Below, in pieces: positions 41,751 through 49,921 of a stretch of 64,000 nt of DNA. The notes beneath the pieces were generated by a model, which saw nothing but the letters and a program-made list of their open reading frames with translations, had not been told where the DNA came from and made no database searches. Location: assembly GCA_016705575.1 (NCBI GenBank), contig JADIXX010000003.1:682001-746000 (forward strand), given 5' to 3'. Source of the stretch: Candidatus Aalborgicola defluviihabitans. GTDB lineage: Bacteria; Pseudomonadota; Gammaproteobacteria; Burkholderiales; Burkholderiaceae_C. Position 1 is the stretch's first letter. The number at the start of each line of letters is the position of its first letter. A program made the translations under genes and the position numbers.

Positions 41751-42403
41751 GGTGCAAGACTCTTCAGCAGAGCTTGTGCCTGCGCGGTCTGGGGTGCCTG
41801 CTGCTGCACGATCAGGTCCAGGTAGCGCTTGGCATCCGGGGTGTTTTCGGCTTTGCTGGCTTCTTTGGCCGCCTTGATCCAGACGCTACCGCGAAAACCC
41901 AGTGGGGCGCCAGCCAACAGCGGGTTGCTCACCACGTCGTTCAGCAGTTTTGTGCCACGCTCTTTGCGGTGCATGAACTCGGGTACGGCCAGAAAGGTGT
42001 TGGCCGCGACAAATTTCACCTCCAGCACGCCGGGGGTGCCGTTTTGCACGGGGGCGTTGTGCGCGGGCGTGAGCAGAGTCAGTGCCTTGTCCAACTGCGC
42101 CAAACCGTCTTCGGCGAAGCCCATCTTCTTCCAGGGCAGCCAGGTGGTGGTGGCCTTCATGGCGGTGGCGGCGCCCGCATAGGCCAGCAGCACCGGGTTG
42201 GTAGGCTCTGTTTTGACCAATTCCGAAAAGGCTTCTGCGGCAGGGGCAATGGCACTGTTGTCGCCGGAACCTGCTTGCAAAAATACCTTGAAAGCGCTTT
42301 GAAACTGCGGCTCGGGGATGGCGCTGGCGGTGCTGGCCAGACCGACAAAGACGGCGCTGACCGTCAACAGGCGGACACGCCGAAGAATGGTGAAAGCTTG
42401 CAT
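41747..42403 (-). CDS. Periplasmic protein, first gene of the Lol-like operon
   Basis: A 218-residue protein with a signal peptide (RLLTVSAVFVGLASTASA). The mature chain is helical and repeat-like (AFSELVKTEPTNPVLLAYAG, DGLAQLDKALTLLTPAHNA), resembling tetratricopeptide-type helices. It overlaps the ATPase gene by 4 bases. Family not recognised; it may act as a periplasmic partner of the exporter. The promoter should lie in the 42404-42560 gap. Confidence 0.75.
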   Translation of the reverse strand: MQAFTILRRVRLLTVSAVFVGLASTASAIPEPQFQSAFKVFLQAGSGDNSAIAPAAEAFSELVKTEPTNPVLLAYAGAATAMKATTTWLPWKKMGFAEDGLAQLDKALTLLTPAHNAPVQNGTPGVLEVKFVAANTFLAVPEFMHRKERGTKLLNDVVSNPLLAGAPLGFRGSVWIKAAKEASKAENTPDAKRYLDLIVQQQAPQTAQAQALLKSLAP

Positions 42404-42581
42404 TGCAGACTCCTGAAAATGATTCGAGGAGTGCAGTGTCTAAAGCCCGTGGTGCGGGCGCATCCGCTTTAAGACGGAATGGCGCGTAGCGTCGCCAAAT
42501 GCGCTACCGTGGCGTGAAATCCGGTTGCATTTGTGACTGACGGTACTTAAAAACCCTCCGCATGAAAACTGTGCAGCCCAC

Positions 42582-44102
42582 TCATGTGCTGGCCGCTTCG
42601 AGCGCCAGCGCCGCCCGGTGCAAGCCCAGCAGTCGCGCGCGCTGCAATTTGCCGGTGGCGGTCAGGGGTAGCGCGTCGACCCAATGCACCCAGTGCGGTC
42701 TGCGGTACGGCGGCAAGGCCTCGATGCCTGCCTCGATACGCTGCGCCGCCACCGCTTGTTGCCCCGGCACTGCCACTGCCAGCAAGGCCAGGGCGGTAAG
42801 CCCAGCATCAGTTGAAACGCCTATGCACGCCAGTTGCTGCAGGCTCGGCCCGCCCGCTTGGCCTAGCGCCTGTTCGACCCACAGTGTGCTGACCCAGCGT
42901 CCACTGATCTTGAGCATATCGTCGTTGCGCCCGGCGTATTCGAGCCGGCCGCCGTCACGGAGCAAGAACATGTCACCCGGGCAGTACCAACCGTCCTGAA
43001 AACCGTCGGCTTGCGCTTGCGGCCGGTTCCAGTAGCCCAGCGCTACGGTGCTGCTGCGCAGCCAGATGCGCTGCGGAAGCGCTGGATCGGCACCCGGATC
43101 GCGACGCAGTTGCGTGCCGGGCGTGGGGAGTAGCCAGCCCTGATCACTGTCGCTGTAAAGCATCAGACACAGCGTCTCGGACGTGCCGTAGCCACTGACG
43201 ATCTGCTGGCCCGTTGCCTCACGCCAAGCGCTGCGAACCGACGCCGGCAAGAACTCACCGGCTGAGACAACCTGGCGAATATTTTGTTGACCGAGTTGCT
43301 GGGCCACTCCGCTTTGCAACATTCGGCTGTAAAGCGTGGGCACGCAAAACACGATGGTCGGGTGGTGCTGGCGCACCATCGCCAGCACGCGCTCGGCTTC
43401 GGGCCACTGCCGGTCCAAGATCACCGTGGCGCCAGCACGCAATCCGGCCAGGAGGCTATTGCCCAAGGCGTAGGCGAAGAACAGTTTGGAGCTCGCATAC
43501 AGCCGGTCAGTCGGACCCAGGCCAAGCACACCCGTGGCGAAGGCGTGCGGTTGCAGTGCCACCCGCTGGGCGTGAATCACGCCCTTGGATACACCCGTCG
43601 TGCCCGAAGTGCCAATCCACAATGCGGGCGCCTGTGCGTCCTGCAGTAGCGGCTCGATCGGATCGGCCTGCGCGAGCGCGCGGCACCAAAATGAATCTGG
43701 CGCACCACTGGCCACCAAAACCGGCGCCGGGTCTATGGTAGCCACCAGGCTTGCCAGCACAACCTGGCTGTCAGCCTCGTGCCAGACAAATCGCACGTCA
43801 CTTTCCTGCAAAATGGGCCCCAACTCGGCAGCGCTTAAGCGCGGGTTGACGCCAATGGCCACGCCACCGGCCCAGATGATGCCCAGGTAGGCCACTACCC
43901 AGTCGATGCTGTCGGGCGCCAGCACCACCACCCGCTCACCGGGCTGCAAGCCCAGCGCACGCCAGCTGCCAGCCGACTGGCGCACGCGTGCGCGCAAGTC
44001 GGCATAACTAACCCGCTCGTCGCCACACTCGAGCGCAATGGCCTGGGCCGCACCCGCTTCGAGCAGGGTCTGGGCCGCGTTCATGGGAGGAATAGTGTTC
44101 AT
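42582..44102 (-). CDS. AMP-dependent acyl/aryl-CoA ligase (benzoate-CoA ligase-like)
   Basis: A 506-residue ANL-superfamily enzyme that activates a carboxylic acid with ATP and joins it to CoA. The P-loop ALWIGTSGTTGVSKGVIH is at about residue 165, the A5-like VSGYGTSETLCLMLYSD near 310, the hinge region LEYAGRNDDMLKISGRWVS near 390, and the catalytic lysine in LTATGKLQRARL near the end. The chain looks like benzoate- and 4-hydroxybenzoate-CoA ligases. The ATG at 44102 lies 2 bases after the stop of the TRAP large subunit, so uptake and activation of the same acid are probably coupled. The substrate is inferred to be an aromatic or cyclic acid. Confidence 0.88.
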   Translation of the reverse strand: MNTIPPMNAAQTLLEAGAAQAIALECGDERVSYADLRARVRQSAGSWRALGLQPGERVVVLAPDSIDWVVAYLGIIWAGGVAIGVNPRLSAAELGPILQESDVRFVWHEADSQVVLASLVATIDPAPVLVASGAPDSFWCRALAQADPIEPLLQDAQAPALWIGTSGTTGVSKGVIHAQRVALQPHAFATGVLGLGPTDRLYASSKLFFAYALGNSLLAGLRAGATVILDRQWPEAERVLAMVRQHHPTIVFCVPTLYSRMLQSGVAQQLGQQNIRQVVSAGEFLPASVRSAWREATGQQIVSGYGTSETLCLMLYSDSDQGWLLPTPGTQLRRDPGADPALPQRIWLRSSTVALGYWNRPQAQADGFQDGWYCPGDMFLLRDGGRLEYAGRNDDMLKISGRWVSTLWVEQALGQAGGPSLQQLACIGVSTDAGLTALALLAVAVPGQQAVAAQRIEAGIEALPPYRRPHWVHWVDALPLTATGKLQRARLLGLHRAALALEAAST

Positions 44103-44104
44103 GC

Positions 44105-45425
44105 TCAACCCATCCAACGAACCAGGAACAAACTCAGCACCGGGAAGAAAATCAACAGCAGCACGCGCACCGCGTCAGAGATCATGAACGGTACGATGCC
44201 GCGAAACGTCACCGACATTGGCACGTCGCGCGCCAGACTGTTGATGATGTAGACGTTCATACCCACCGGCGGCGTGATCAGCCCGATCTCGACCACCATC
44301 AGCGCCAGAATGCCGAACCAAATTGCCTTGTCGGTTGGGTTCAGGCCCCAGTAGTCCAGCCCCATGATGATTGGAAGAAAAATCGGGATCGTCAGCAGAA
44401 TCATCGACAAGCTGTCCATCACGCAGCCCAGAAACACGTAGATCACGATGATGGCCAGCAACACCAGCAAGGGCGGCAGTCCCGAGCCCTGCACCCAGGT
44501 GGCCAGCTCGGCTGGCATCTGTGACAGGGCCAGGAACACATTGAGCACATCGGCGCCGAGCAGGATCAGGAAGATCATGGCGCTGGCCTCTGCGGTGGCG
44601 TACAGGCAATCCATCAACCCACCCAGGCGCATGCCCTTGGTCACTGCGATCACACCCGTGCCCAGTGCGCCCACGGCGGCAGCCTCGGTGGGGGTGAAAA
44701 CGCCACCATAAATACCGCCGATCACCAGCACAAAAATCAGCAGTACTGGCCACACGTCGAGGAGGGCGCGCAAGCGTTCAACCCAACTGCAGCGCGGGCC
44801 AGCCGGACCTGAGCCAGGGTACACACGCACGTAGATGCCGATGGCGACCATGTAGCCCAGCGCAGCAATGATGCCAGGCACCATTGCTGCGGTAAATAGT
44901 TTGGCGATGTTCTGCTCGGCCAGAATGGCATAGATCACCAGCACAATGGAGGGGTGGGATCAAAATGCCCAGCGTGCCGCCGGCCGCCAATGTGGCGGTG
45001 GCCAGACCATCCGAGTATTTCAAGCGCCGCAATTCTGGCAGCGCCACTTGACCCATGGTGGCGGCGGTCGCCAGTGACGAGCCACAAATGGCCCCAAATC
45101 CAGCACAGGCGCCCACCGCAGCCATGGCCATGCCGCCGCGCCAGTGGCCGATGAGCGAGCCAGCCGCACCAAACAGCGCCTTGGACAAGCCGCCGCGCGA
45201 CGCAAACGAGCCCATCAGCAAGAACAGCGGCACCACCGACAGGTCGTACACCGAGAAGCGCCCGTAGGCCACGGTTTTGAGGTAGCTCAGCAGCGGCGCC
45301 CAGCCGGCCATGGTGACGTAACCTGCCACGCCGGTGATGAACATCGATATGGCAATCGGCACCCGCAGGGCCAGCAGCAGCAGCATTACGCCAAAAAAGC
45401 TAACGCCAATGGCGGTGCCGCTCAT
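44105..45425 (-). CDS. dctM: TRAP transporter large permease (DctM), frameshifted
   Basis: A twelve-helix TRAP large subunit interrupted by one extra base. From the ATG at 45425 the frame is open to GTLGILIPP (about 44955), then leaves the family; the next frame resumes with SIVLVIYAILAEQNIAKLF and runs to the stop at 44105. Deleting one C from the CCCC run at about 44951-44956 gives a normal 439-residue DctM containing FGAICGSSLATAATMGQVAL and the C-terminal ITPPVGMNVYIINSLARDV. The small subunit overlaps by 4 bases. The frameshift may be a sequencing error in a homopolymer. TRAP systems take up organic acids with a sodium gradient. Confidence 0.9.
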
Positions 45426-45943
45426 GGCGTACGCTCCTGCCACTTGACCCAGGCACTGTAAAGCGCTGTGAGCGCGAGCAAGGCAAATGAAGGCGTCATG
45501 AGCAACGTGGCATACCAGGTTGGCACGCCCAGCAGCATGGAGCTTTCCTGGCTGGCACGCAGCTCCAGGGTGCCAATGACCATACGCCAGGCCACTCCTG
45601 CGGAGCACAGGGCCAGCAGCAGTGCGCCCAGCGCATCAAGTGCGTGTTTGGAACGCTGGGCAAGACGCTCCGTGAAAAAGTCCACCATCACATGGCTGCC
45701 GCGCATCTGGCCCCAAGGCAGAAACGCAGCCACCGCCACCGCGCAGCCTAGTTGCACCAGTTCGAAGTCGCCTTGCAAGCCCTTGGAGGTCAGGAAGCGG
45801 CTGGCGATGCTGGCCACCGACATCAGCGTGATGGCTACCAAAATCATCCCGCCCACTGCTGCAAAACCGCGTGATAGGTAGAACAGCCAGCGCCCGAACG
45901 CATCGGGTGGCGGTGGCAACGGCGTGCCAAGAGATTCGGCCAA
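45422..45943 (-). CDS. dctQ: TRAP transporter small permease (DctQ)
   Basis: A 173-residue inner-membrane protein with four predicted helices. It has the DctQ landmarks: AVGGMILVAITLMSVASIAS in TM1, the central LPWGQMRGSHVMVDFFTERL, and the late helix LLMTPSFALLALTALYSAWV. It overlaps dctM by 4 bases and follows the receptor gene dctP by 124 bases. Together with them it forms a complete TRAP transporter next to a CoA ligase. Confidence 0.92.
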   Translation of the reverse strand: MAESLGTPLPPPPDAFGRWLFYLSRGFAAVGGMILVAITLMSVASIASRFLTSKGLQGDFELVQLGCAVAVAAFLPWGQMRGSHVMVDFFTERLAQRSKHALDALGALLLALCSAGVAWRMVIGTLELRASQESSMLLGVPTWYATLLMTPSFALLALTALYSAWVKWQERTP

Positions 45944-46067
45944 GTGGAGTCCTTAAGAAGAATGCAAGAGTTCCCCGGGTTTTGCCTGCTTCAGGCCGCG
46001 TTGCGCGAGGAAATTGCCTTGACACGCCCTCAGACGCGCGCGGCCTTTCAGCCCACGCGGCAGGGAA

Positions 46068-47117
46068 CTATTGAGGGTCGTATTTCTGGATCAAATCGTG
46101 CGCGCTTTTGAGCAAGGCCTTGCCGTCAAAGCCTTTGGCCGTGACTTCGTTGACCCAGGAGTCAACCACCACCTGACCGGCCTGCTCCCACTTGCGCAAC
46201 TCGTCCAGCCCGATGGTGTTGAACTGGTTGCCGCGATCGGCTGCCAGCTTGCGTGCGCCGGTGGCCGACTGATCCCACACCTTGCCCACCCAGGCCGAGG
46301 CTTCAGCGCCACTATTGGCGTCAATCACCTTCTTCAACTCGGGCGAAAGGCTGTCATATTTGGCCTTGTTCATGGCGAAAATGAAAGCGGTGGTGTACAT
46401 CGCGCGCGAATTGGGATCGCTCTCGCTGTGAAACTTTACCAACTCTTGCACCTTGACCGAGGGCACCACTTCCCAGGGCAGCATGGCGCCGTCGATCACG
46501 CCCTTGGACAAGGCGTCCGACACCTGCGGCACCGGCATGCCCACTGGGGTAGCGCCCAGAGCCGCCAGGAACTTGTTGGTCTGGCGCGTGGGTGCGCGCA
46601 GCTTCAAGCCCTTGAAGTCGGCCATGGTCTTGATAGGCCCCTTGACCAAGTGCAATTGACCCTTGTCATGCACGTGAAACAAAATTGGATGGACGTCCTT
46701 GAACTCGGTCTGGTCCAACTTGTTGACCTGAACGTACTCCCACAATGCACGGCTGGAACCTTCGGCGGTCTTGGTCATGAAGGGCAGTTCAAACGCCTCG
46801 ACGGCCGGAAACCGCCCGGCGCTGTAGCCCGGCAGCGTCCAGACGATGTCGGCAATGCCGTCGCGCGCCTGGTCAATCAACTGCGGTGGCGTACCGCCCA
46901 ACTGCATGGCCGGGTAAATTTGGCACTTGAGCTTGCCAGCCGACTCCTTGTTGATCTTGTCGCACCAGGGCGTGATGAACTTGGCGTGCGCGGTGGAGCC
47001 GGGCGGCAGAAAGTGCGCTACCTTGAGCACCACCTCCTGGCTCCAGGCGGCACTGGCGCAGGCGGTGAGGGTGATTGCGGCCAGCAACGTGCGAACGAAG
47101 GCGGGGCTTGTCATCAT
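46068..47117 (-). CDS. dctP: TRAP transporter solute receptor (DctP)
   Basis: A 349-residue periplasmic binding protein with a signal peptide (LLAAITLTACASAAWS). The mature start is VVLKVAHFLPPGSTAHAKFI. The invariant arginine that binds carboxylates is in GLKLRAPTRQTNKFLAALGA, and VSDALSKGVIDGAMLPWEVV is the family's second pocket segment. It is first in the operon dctP-dctQ-dctM-CoA ligase. A GGAG box precedes the tandem ATG starts at 47117 and 47114. The ligand is inferred to be an aromatic acid because of the adjacent ligase. Confidence 0.94.
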   Translation of the reverse strand: MMTSPAFVRTLLAAITLTACASAAWSQEVVLKVAHFLPPGSTAHAKFITPWCDKINKESAGKLKCQIYPAMQLGGTPPQLIDQARDGIADIVWTLPGYSAGRFPAVEAFELPFMTKTAEGSSRALWEYVQVNKLDQTEFKDVHPILFHVHDKGQLHLVKGPIKTMADFKGLKLRAPTRQTNKFLAALGATPVGMPVPQVSDALSKGVIDGAMLPWEVVPSVKVQELVKFHSESDPNSRAMYTTAFIFAMNKAKYDSLSPELKKVIDANSGAEASAWVGKVWDQSATGARKLAADRGNQFNTIGLDELRKWEQAGQVVVDSWVNEVTAKGFDGKALLKSAHDLIQKYDPQ

Positions 47118-47263
47118 CGGGCTCCTTGTCGGGATTTAAATAGTGTATTTCGAGTACCAGTATCTGTGGCTGGTCGGATGCTGTCAACCGCGCGAACCCT
47201 CAGACTGGCTGAGCAGCCTCTCTTGTCCAAGCCGAACAAGGCGACGTTGAGTCGCCTTATTTA

Positions 47264-47830
47264 CTACAGCTGACCTTCGGTGAGCGTATCCAACTGGAAC
47301 TTGCCGCTTTGGTCCCACAACCAGGTGTCGGTATACGTTACGCGCCCCATTATGGCTGGCGCCGGATAGGGCGCAGCCTGGCGCACGGTACGTTCAATCT
47401 CGGCCATCACCTCGGGTGCATGTTTGGGTGCACGCATCCAGTGCAAGGCCATGACGGCGCCCTGCTTGTTGATGTCTACCTGTAGTACGCCAATGGCGTA
47501 CAGCATGGGTGGCAGTTTGCCTTCGAAGATGCGGTGGCTGTTTTTGGCGTAGAGGTGGCTGGCGGCGAAGCGGCGGTATTCGCGCGGCGTGCGGGCGTTC
47601 GTTGGGGACGGCGGCGCGTTGGGTGTTGTAGTAGTCTGTGTTGCGGATTCTGGCATCGTGCTGGTCTCGGGTGACGGTTTGACGGGTTCGCTGGTGCAGG
47701 ACACCAAAAGCAGCGACGCGAGTGCCATGGCCCAATACGCGCGAACTCTCCCCGCCTTGGGGTGAAGGCAATAGTGGGGTGGCTGTGGGTAGACGGACAT
47801 GGTGGTGGGCATCTCGGGTTGCACGGGCAT
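47264..47830 (-). CDS. Predicted lipoprotein with a TonB C-terminal-like domain
   Basis: A protein of up to 188 residues from the ATG at 47830; alternative starts lie at 47812 and 47800. The segment ALASLLLVSCTSEP fits a lipobox (LVSC). A Pro/Thr/Ser-rich linker follows, and then a domain with MLYAIGVLQVDINKQGAVM and AEIERTVRQAAPYPAPAIM. This resembles the C-terminal domain of TonB-like energy transducers. No N-terminal TonB anchor is present. The 5' part of the longer open frame (to 48769) is antisense to xdhC and rejected. Function uncertain. Confidence 0.65.
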   Translation of the reverse strand: MPVQPEMPTTMSVYPQPPHYCLHPKAGRVRAYWAMALASLLLVSCTSEPVKPSPETSTMPESATQTTTTPNAPPSPTNARTPREYRRFAASHLYAKNSHRIFEGKLPPMLYAIGVLQVDINKQGAVMALHWMRAPKHAPEVMAEIERTVRQAAPYPAPAIMGRVTYTDTWLWDQSGKFQLDTLTEGQL

Positions 47831-47899
47831 ACTCTGCGCAGGTTGGCCCCACTCTAACGCGTCAGGGGCCACTTTGGTCAACGCAATAGGTATCTGAAT

Positions 47900-48703
47900 G
47901 TGAGTGATTTGACGCTTTTGCTGCAACATCTGGCCCATACGCCCGCCGTGTTGGTCACTGTGCGCTCCACCCGTGGCTCCACGCCACGCGAGGCCGGTGC
48001 CTGGATGGCAGTCTTTGCCGACACCACCATTGCTACCGTGGGTGGCGGACGTCTGGAATGGGAAGCGATTGCCCACGCTCGGCACCTGCTGCAAGAGCCA
48101 AACGTTGCGACGGATAGGGTGCGCTACGCCCTGGGCCCCAGTCTGGGCCAGTGTTGTGGGGGTGATGTTGTGTTGCAGTTTGAACGCGTCCAGGCCAGTG
48201 ATGCACCGCGTCTGTGCAACGCATTGGCCGAACTGCGCACGCCCGTGGCTCTGTTTGGTGGCGGCCATGTGGGGCGTGCCTTGGTGCAGGTGCTGCTGCA
48301 TTTGCCCGTGGATATCACCTGGATTGACAGCCGCGACGAAATCTTTCCCGGTGGCCTGCCCGCCAATGTGTGTTGCGAGCATTCCGACCCAGTGCAGGCA
48401 GCAGTGGCTGATTTGGCGCCACAATCGCGGGTGCTGATCCTGAGCTTCAGCCACGCCGAAGACCTGGATGTGGTGGCCGCCTGTTTGGCGCGCCAACGCA
48501 CCCGGGGTGACTTGCCTTATGTGGGCCTGATTGGCAGCAAGACCAAGTGGGCGTCGTTTCGCCAGCGCTTGGAAGCCCGTGGATTTACCGAAGCAGAACT
48601 GTCCCACGTGACCTGCCCGATTGGTGTGCCGGGCATTGCGGACAAGCGCCCCGAAGTCATTGCGGTGGCCGTGGCAGCGCAAATTTTGCAAGTGGCTGGG
48701 TAA
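47900..48703 (+). CDS. xdhC: Xanthine dehydrogenase accessory protein XdhC
   Basis: A 267-residue protein that binds and sulfurates molybdenum cofactor for XdhB. N-terminal domain: TVRSTRGSTPREAGAWMAVF and TVGGGRLEWEAIAHA, with YALGPSLGQCCGGDVVLQFE containing the cysteine pair expected for cofactor handling. The C-terminal Rossmann domain starts VALFGGGHVGRALVQVLL and ends with YVGLIGSKTKWASFRQRLE and CPIGVPGIADKRPEVIAVA. Length matches XdhC. It is 10 kb away from xdhAB but belongs to the same pathway. Confidence 0.95.
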   Translation: MSDLTLLLQHLAHTPAVLVTVRSTRGSTPREAGAWMAVFADTTIATVGGGRLEWEAIAHARHLLQEPNVATDRVRYALGPSLGQCCGGDVVLQFERVQASDAPRLCNALAELRTPVALFGGGHVGRALVQVLLHLPVDITWIDSRDEIFPGGLPANVCCEHSDPVQAAVADLAPQSRVLILSFSHAEDLDVVAACLARQRTRGDLPYVGLIGSKTKWASFRQRLEARGFTEAELSHVTCPIGVPGIADKRPEVIAVAVAAQILQVAG

Positions 48704-48747
48704 GGTCGTGCTGCAGGGTGGCGATGCACCGGTGCGATACTTCATAC

Positions 48748-49362
48748 ATGCAGTCCAGCGCGCCAACATCCCCCAGACACCGAACCTACGAAGACATGCA
48801 GGCCCTGTTCACAGGCACCCTGTTTGTCGCGCTTGGTATCAGCATGTTTGGGCAAACCGGCCTGCTCACCGGGGGTATGACCGGGGTGGCTTTCTTATTG
48901 CATTACGCCACCGGTTGGAACTTCGGCCTGCTGTTTTTTGCGGTCAATGTGCCTTTTTTTGGCCTTGCCTGGAAGCGTATGGGCAAGGCGTTTACGGTCA
49001 AAACCGGTATCGCTGTGATGCTGATGACACTGCTAACGAATGTGTTACCCAAGCTGGTGCATTTTGATGTCCTCAATCCGGTATTCAGCGCCATCATGGG
49101 TGGGCTGCTGATGGGGGCTGGCATGCTGATTTTGTTCCGGCACCGGGCCAGTTTGGGTGGCTTGAACGTGCTGGTTTTGTACCTGCAAGAGCGCTTTGGC
49201 TGGCGCGCGGGGCGTATACAAATGGCGCTGGACTGCGCCATCGTGCTGTGTTCATTTGCGGTGGTGGAATGGTGGTACACCGCGCTGTCGGTGTTGGGTG
49301 CCGTTGTGCTGAATCAGACCCTGGCCACCAACCATCGGGCCGGGCGCTACATGGCACTGTGA
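48748..49362 (+). CDS. YitT/DUF161 family membrane protein
   Basis: A 204-residue inner-membrane protein from the ATG at 48748; the longer frame overlaps xdhC and is rejected. About five or six hydrophobic helices are visible: LFTGTLFVALGISMFGQTGL, GMTGVAFLLHYATGW, FGLLFFAVNVPFFGL, GIAVMLMTLLTNVLP and FSAIMGGLLMGAGMLILF. The glycine-rich GLLTGGMTG segment is a hallmark of the YitT/YvjA family. Function unknown in general. It follows xdhC by 44 bases and may share its transcript. Confidence 0.85.
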   Translation: MQSSAPTSPRHRTYEDMQALFTGTLFVALGISMFGQTGLLTGGMTGVAFLLHYATGWNFGLLFFAVNVPFFGLAWKRMGKAFTVKTGIAVMLMTLLTNVLPKLVHFDVLNPVFSAIMGGLLMGAGMLILFRHRASLGGLNVLVLYLQERFGWRAGRIQMALDCAIVLCSFAVVEWWYTALSVLGAVVLNQTLATNHRAGRYMAL

Positions 49363-49369
49363 AGCCGTA

Positions 49370-49795
49370 TTACGCAGGTGCTTTTGCACTGCGCGGCCAG
49401 TAGGCCCACAGCACACCAAACAGGCAGACCAGCAAAATAAACCCCCATTCCATGCCGCCCTGACCCGGTCCGACCACGTACCAGCCGTTTTGCATGTGCA
49501 CGTGCACCAAGCCAAAGCAGACGACCACGATGTGTACCAAGCAGGCGGGTATCACCCAGCGGTCAATGATCAACGCAAGGCTGGCAGCGGTTTGAATCAG
49601 CAATACCATCCAGGCCAACTGCAGGCCCATGGGGTAACCCAGCGCGCTGAGGTATTCGCCAAAACGCGGGATGTCTTCCATGTGGGCGAATCCGTGCAGT
49701 GGGTGCATCAAAATGATCAATGCCACTCCGATTCGAACCACAGTGAGTCCACCAACAGGGTCGCTGGGGCCTAATTTGTACCATTCGTTTTTCAT
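49370..49795 (-). CDS. DoxX-like membrane protein
   Basis: A 141-residue protein with four hydrophobic helices (VVRIGVALIILMHPLHGFA, LQLAWMVLLIQTAASLALII, LVHIVVVCFGLVHVHM, GFILLVCLFGVLWAYW). The pattern and length agree with the DoxX/DoxD-type family. It is transcribed divergently from puuD, with the second GntR operator between them, and converges on the YitT gene. Function is unknown; coregulation with puuD is possible because of the shared intergenic region. Confidence 0.7.
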   Translation of the reverse strand: MKNEWYKLGPSDPVGGLTVVRIGVALIILMHPLHGFAHMEDIPRFGEYLSALGYPMGLQLAWMVLLIQTAASLALIIDRWVIPACLVHIVVVCFGLVHVHMQNGWYVVGPGQGGMEWGFILLVCLFGVLWAYWPRSAKAPA

Positions 49796-49878
49796 GGTGT
49801 TTGTCTCCGGATGAGAGGGCTAATGTAATTGCCCCTTTCGTTGTAAATCTTTGCCGCGTAGGCCTACACGGAGTGGCA

Positions 49879-49894
49879 AAAGTGTATACACTTT
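49879..49894. promoter_or_regulatory. Probable GntR operator 2 (upstream of puuD)
   Basis: The 16-bp palindrome AAAGTGTATACACTTT is identical to operator 1 at 36992-37007. It ends 27 bases before the puuD start codon, overlapping the place where the promoter should be. Binding would probably repress puuD. Confidence 0.88.
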
Positions 49895-49921
49895 GCCGTC
49901 GCGCCTCGGAGAACACATCTC

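Noticed and set aside
47831..48769. 5' part of a 501-codon minus-strand open frame
   Set aside because: It is antisense to xdhC, which has clear family motifs. Only the 3' end (from about 47830) is accepted as a gene.
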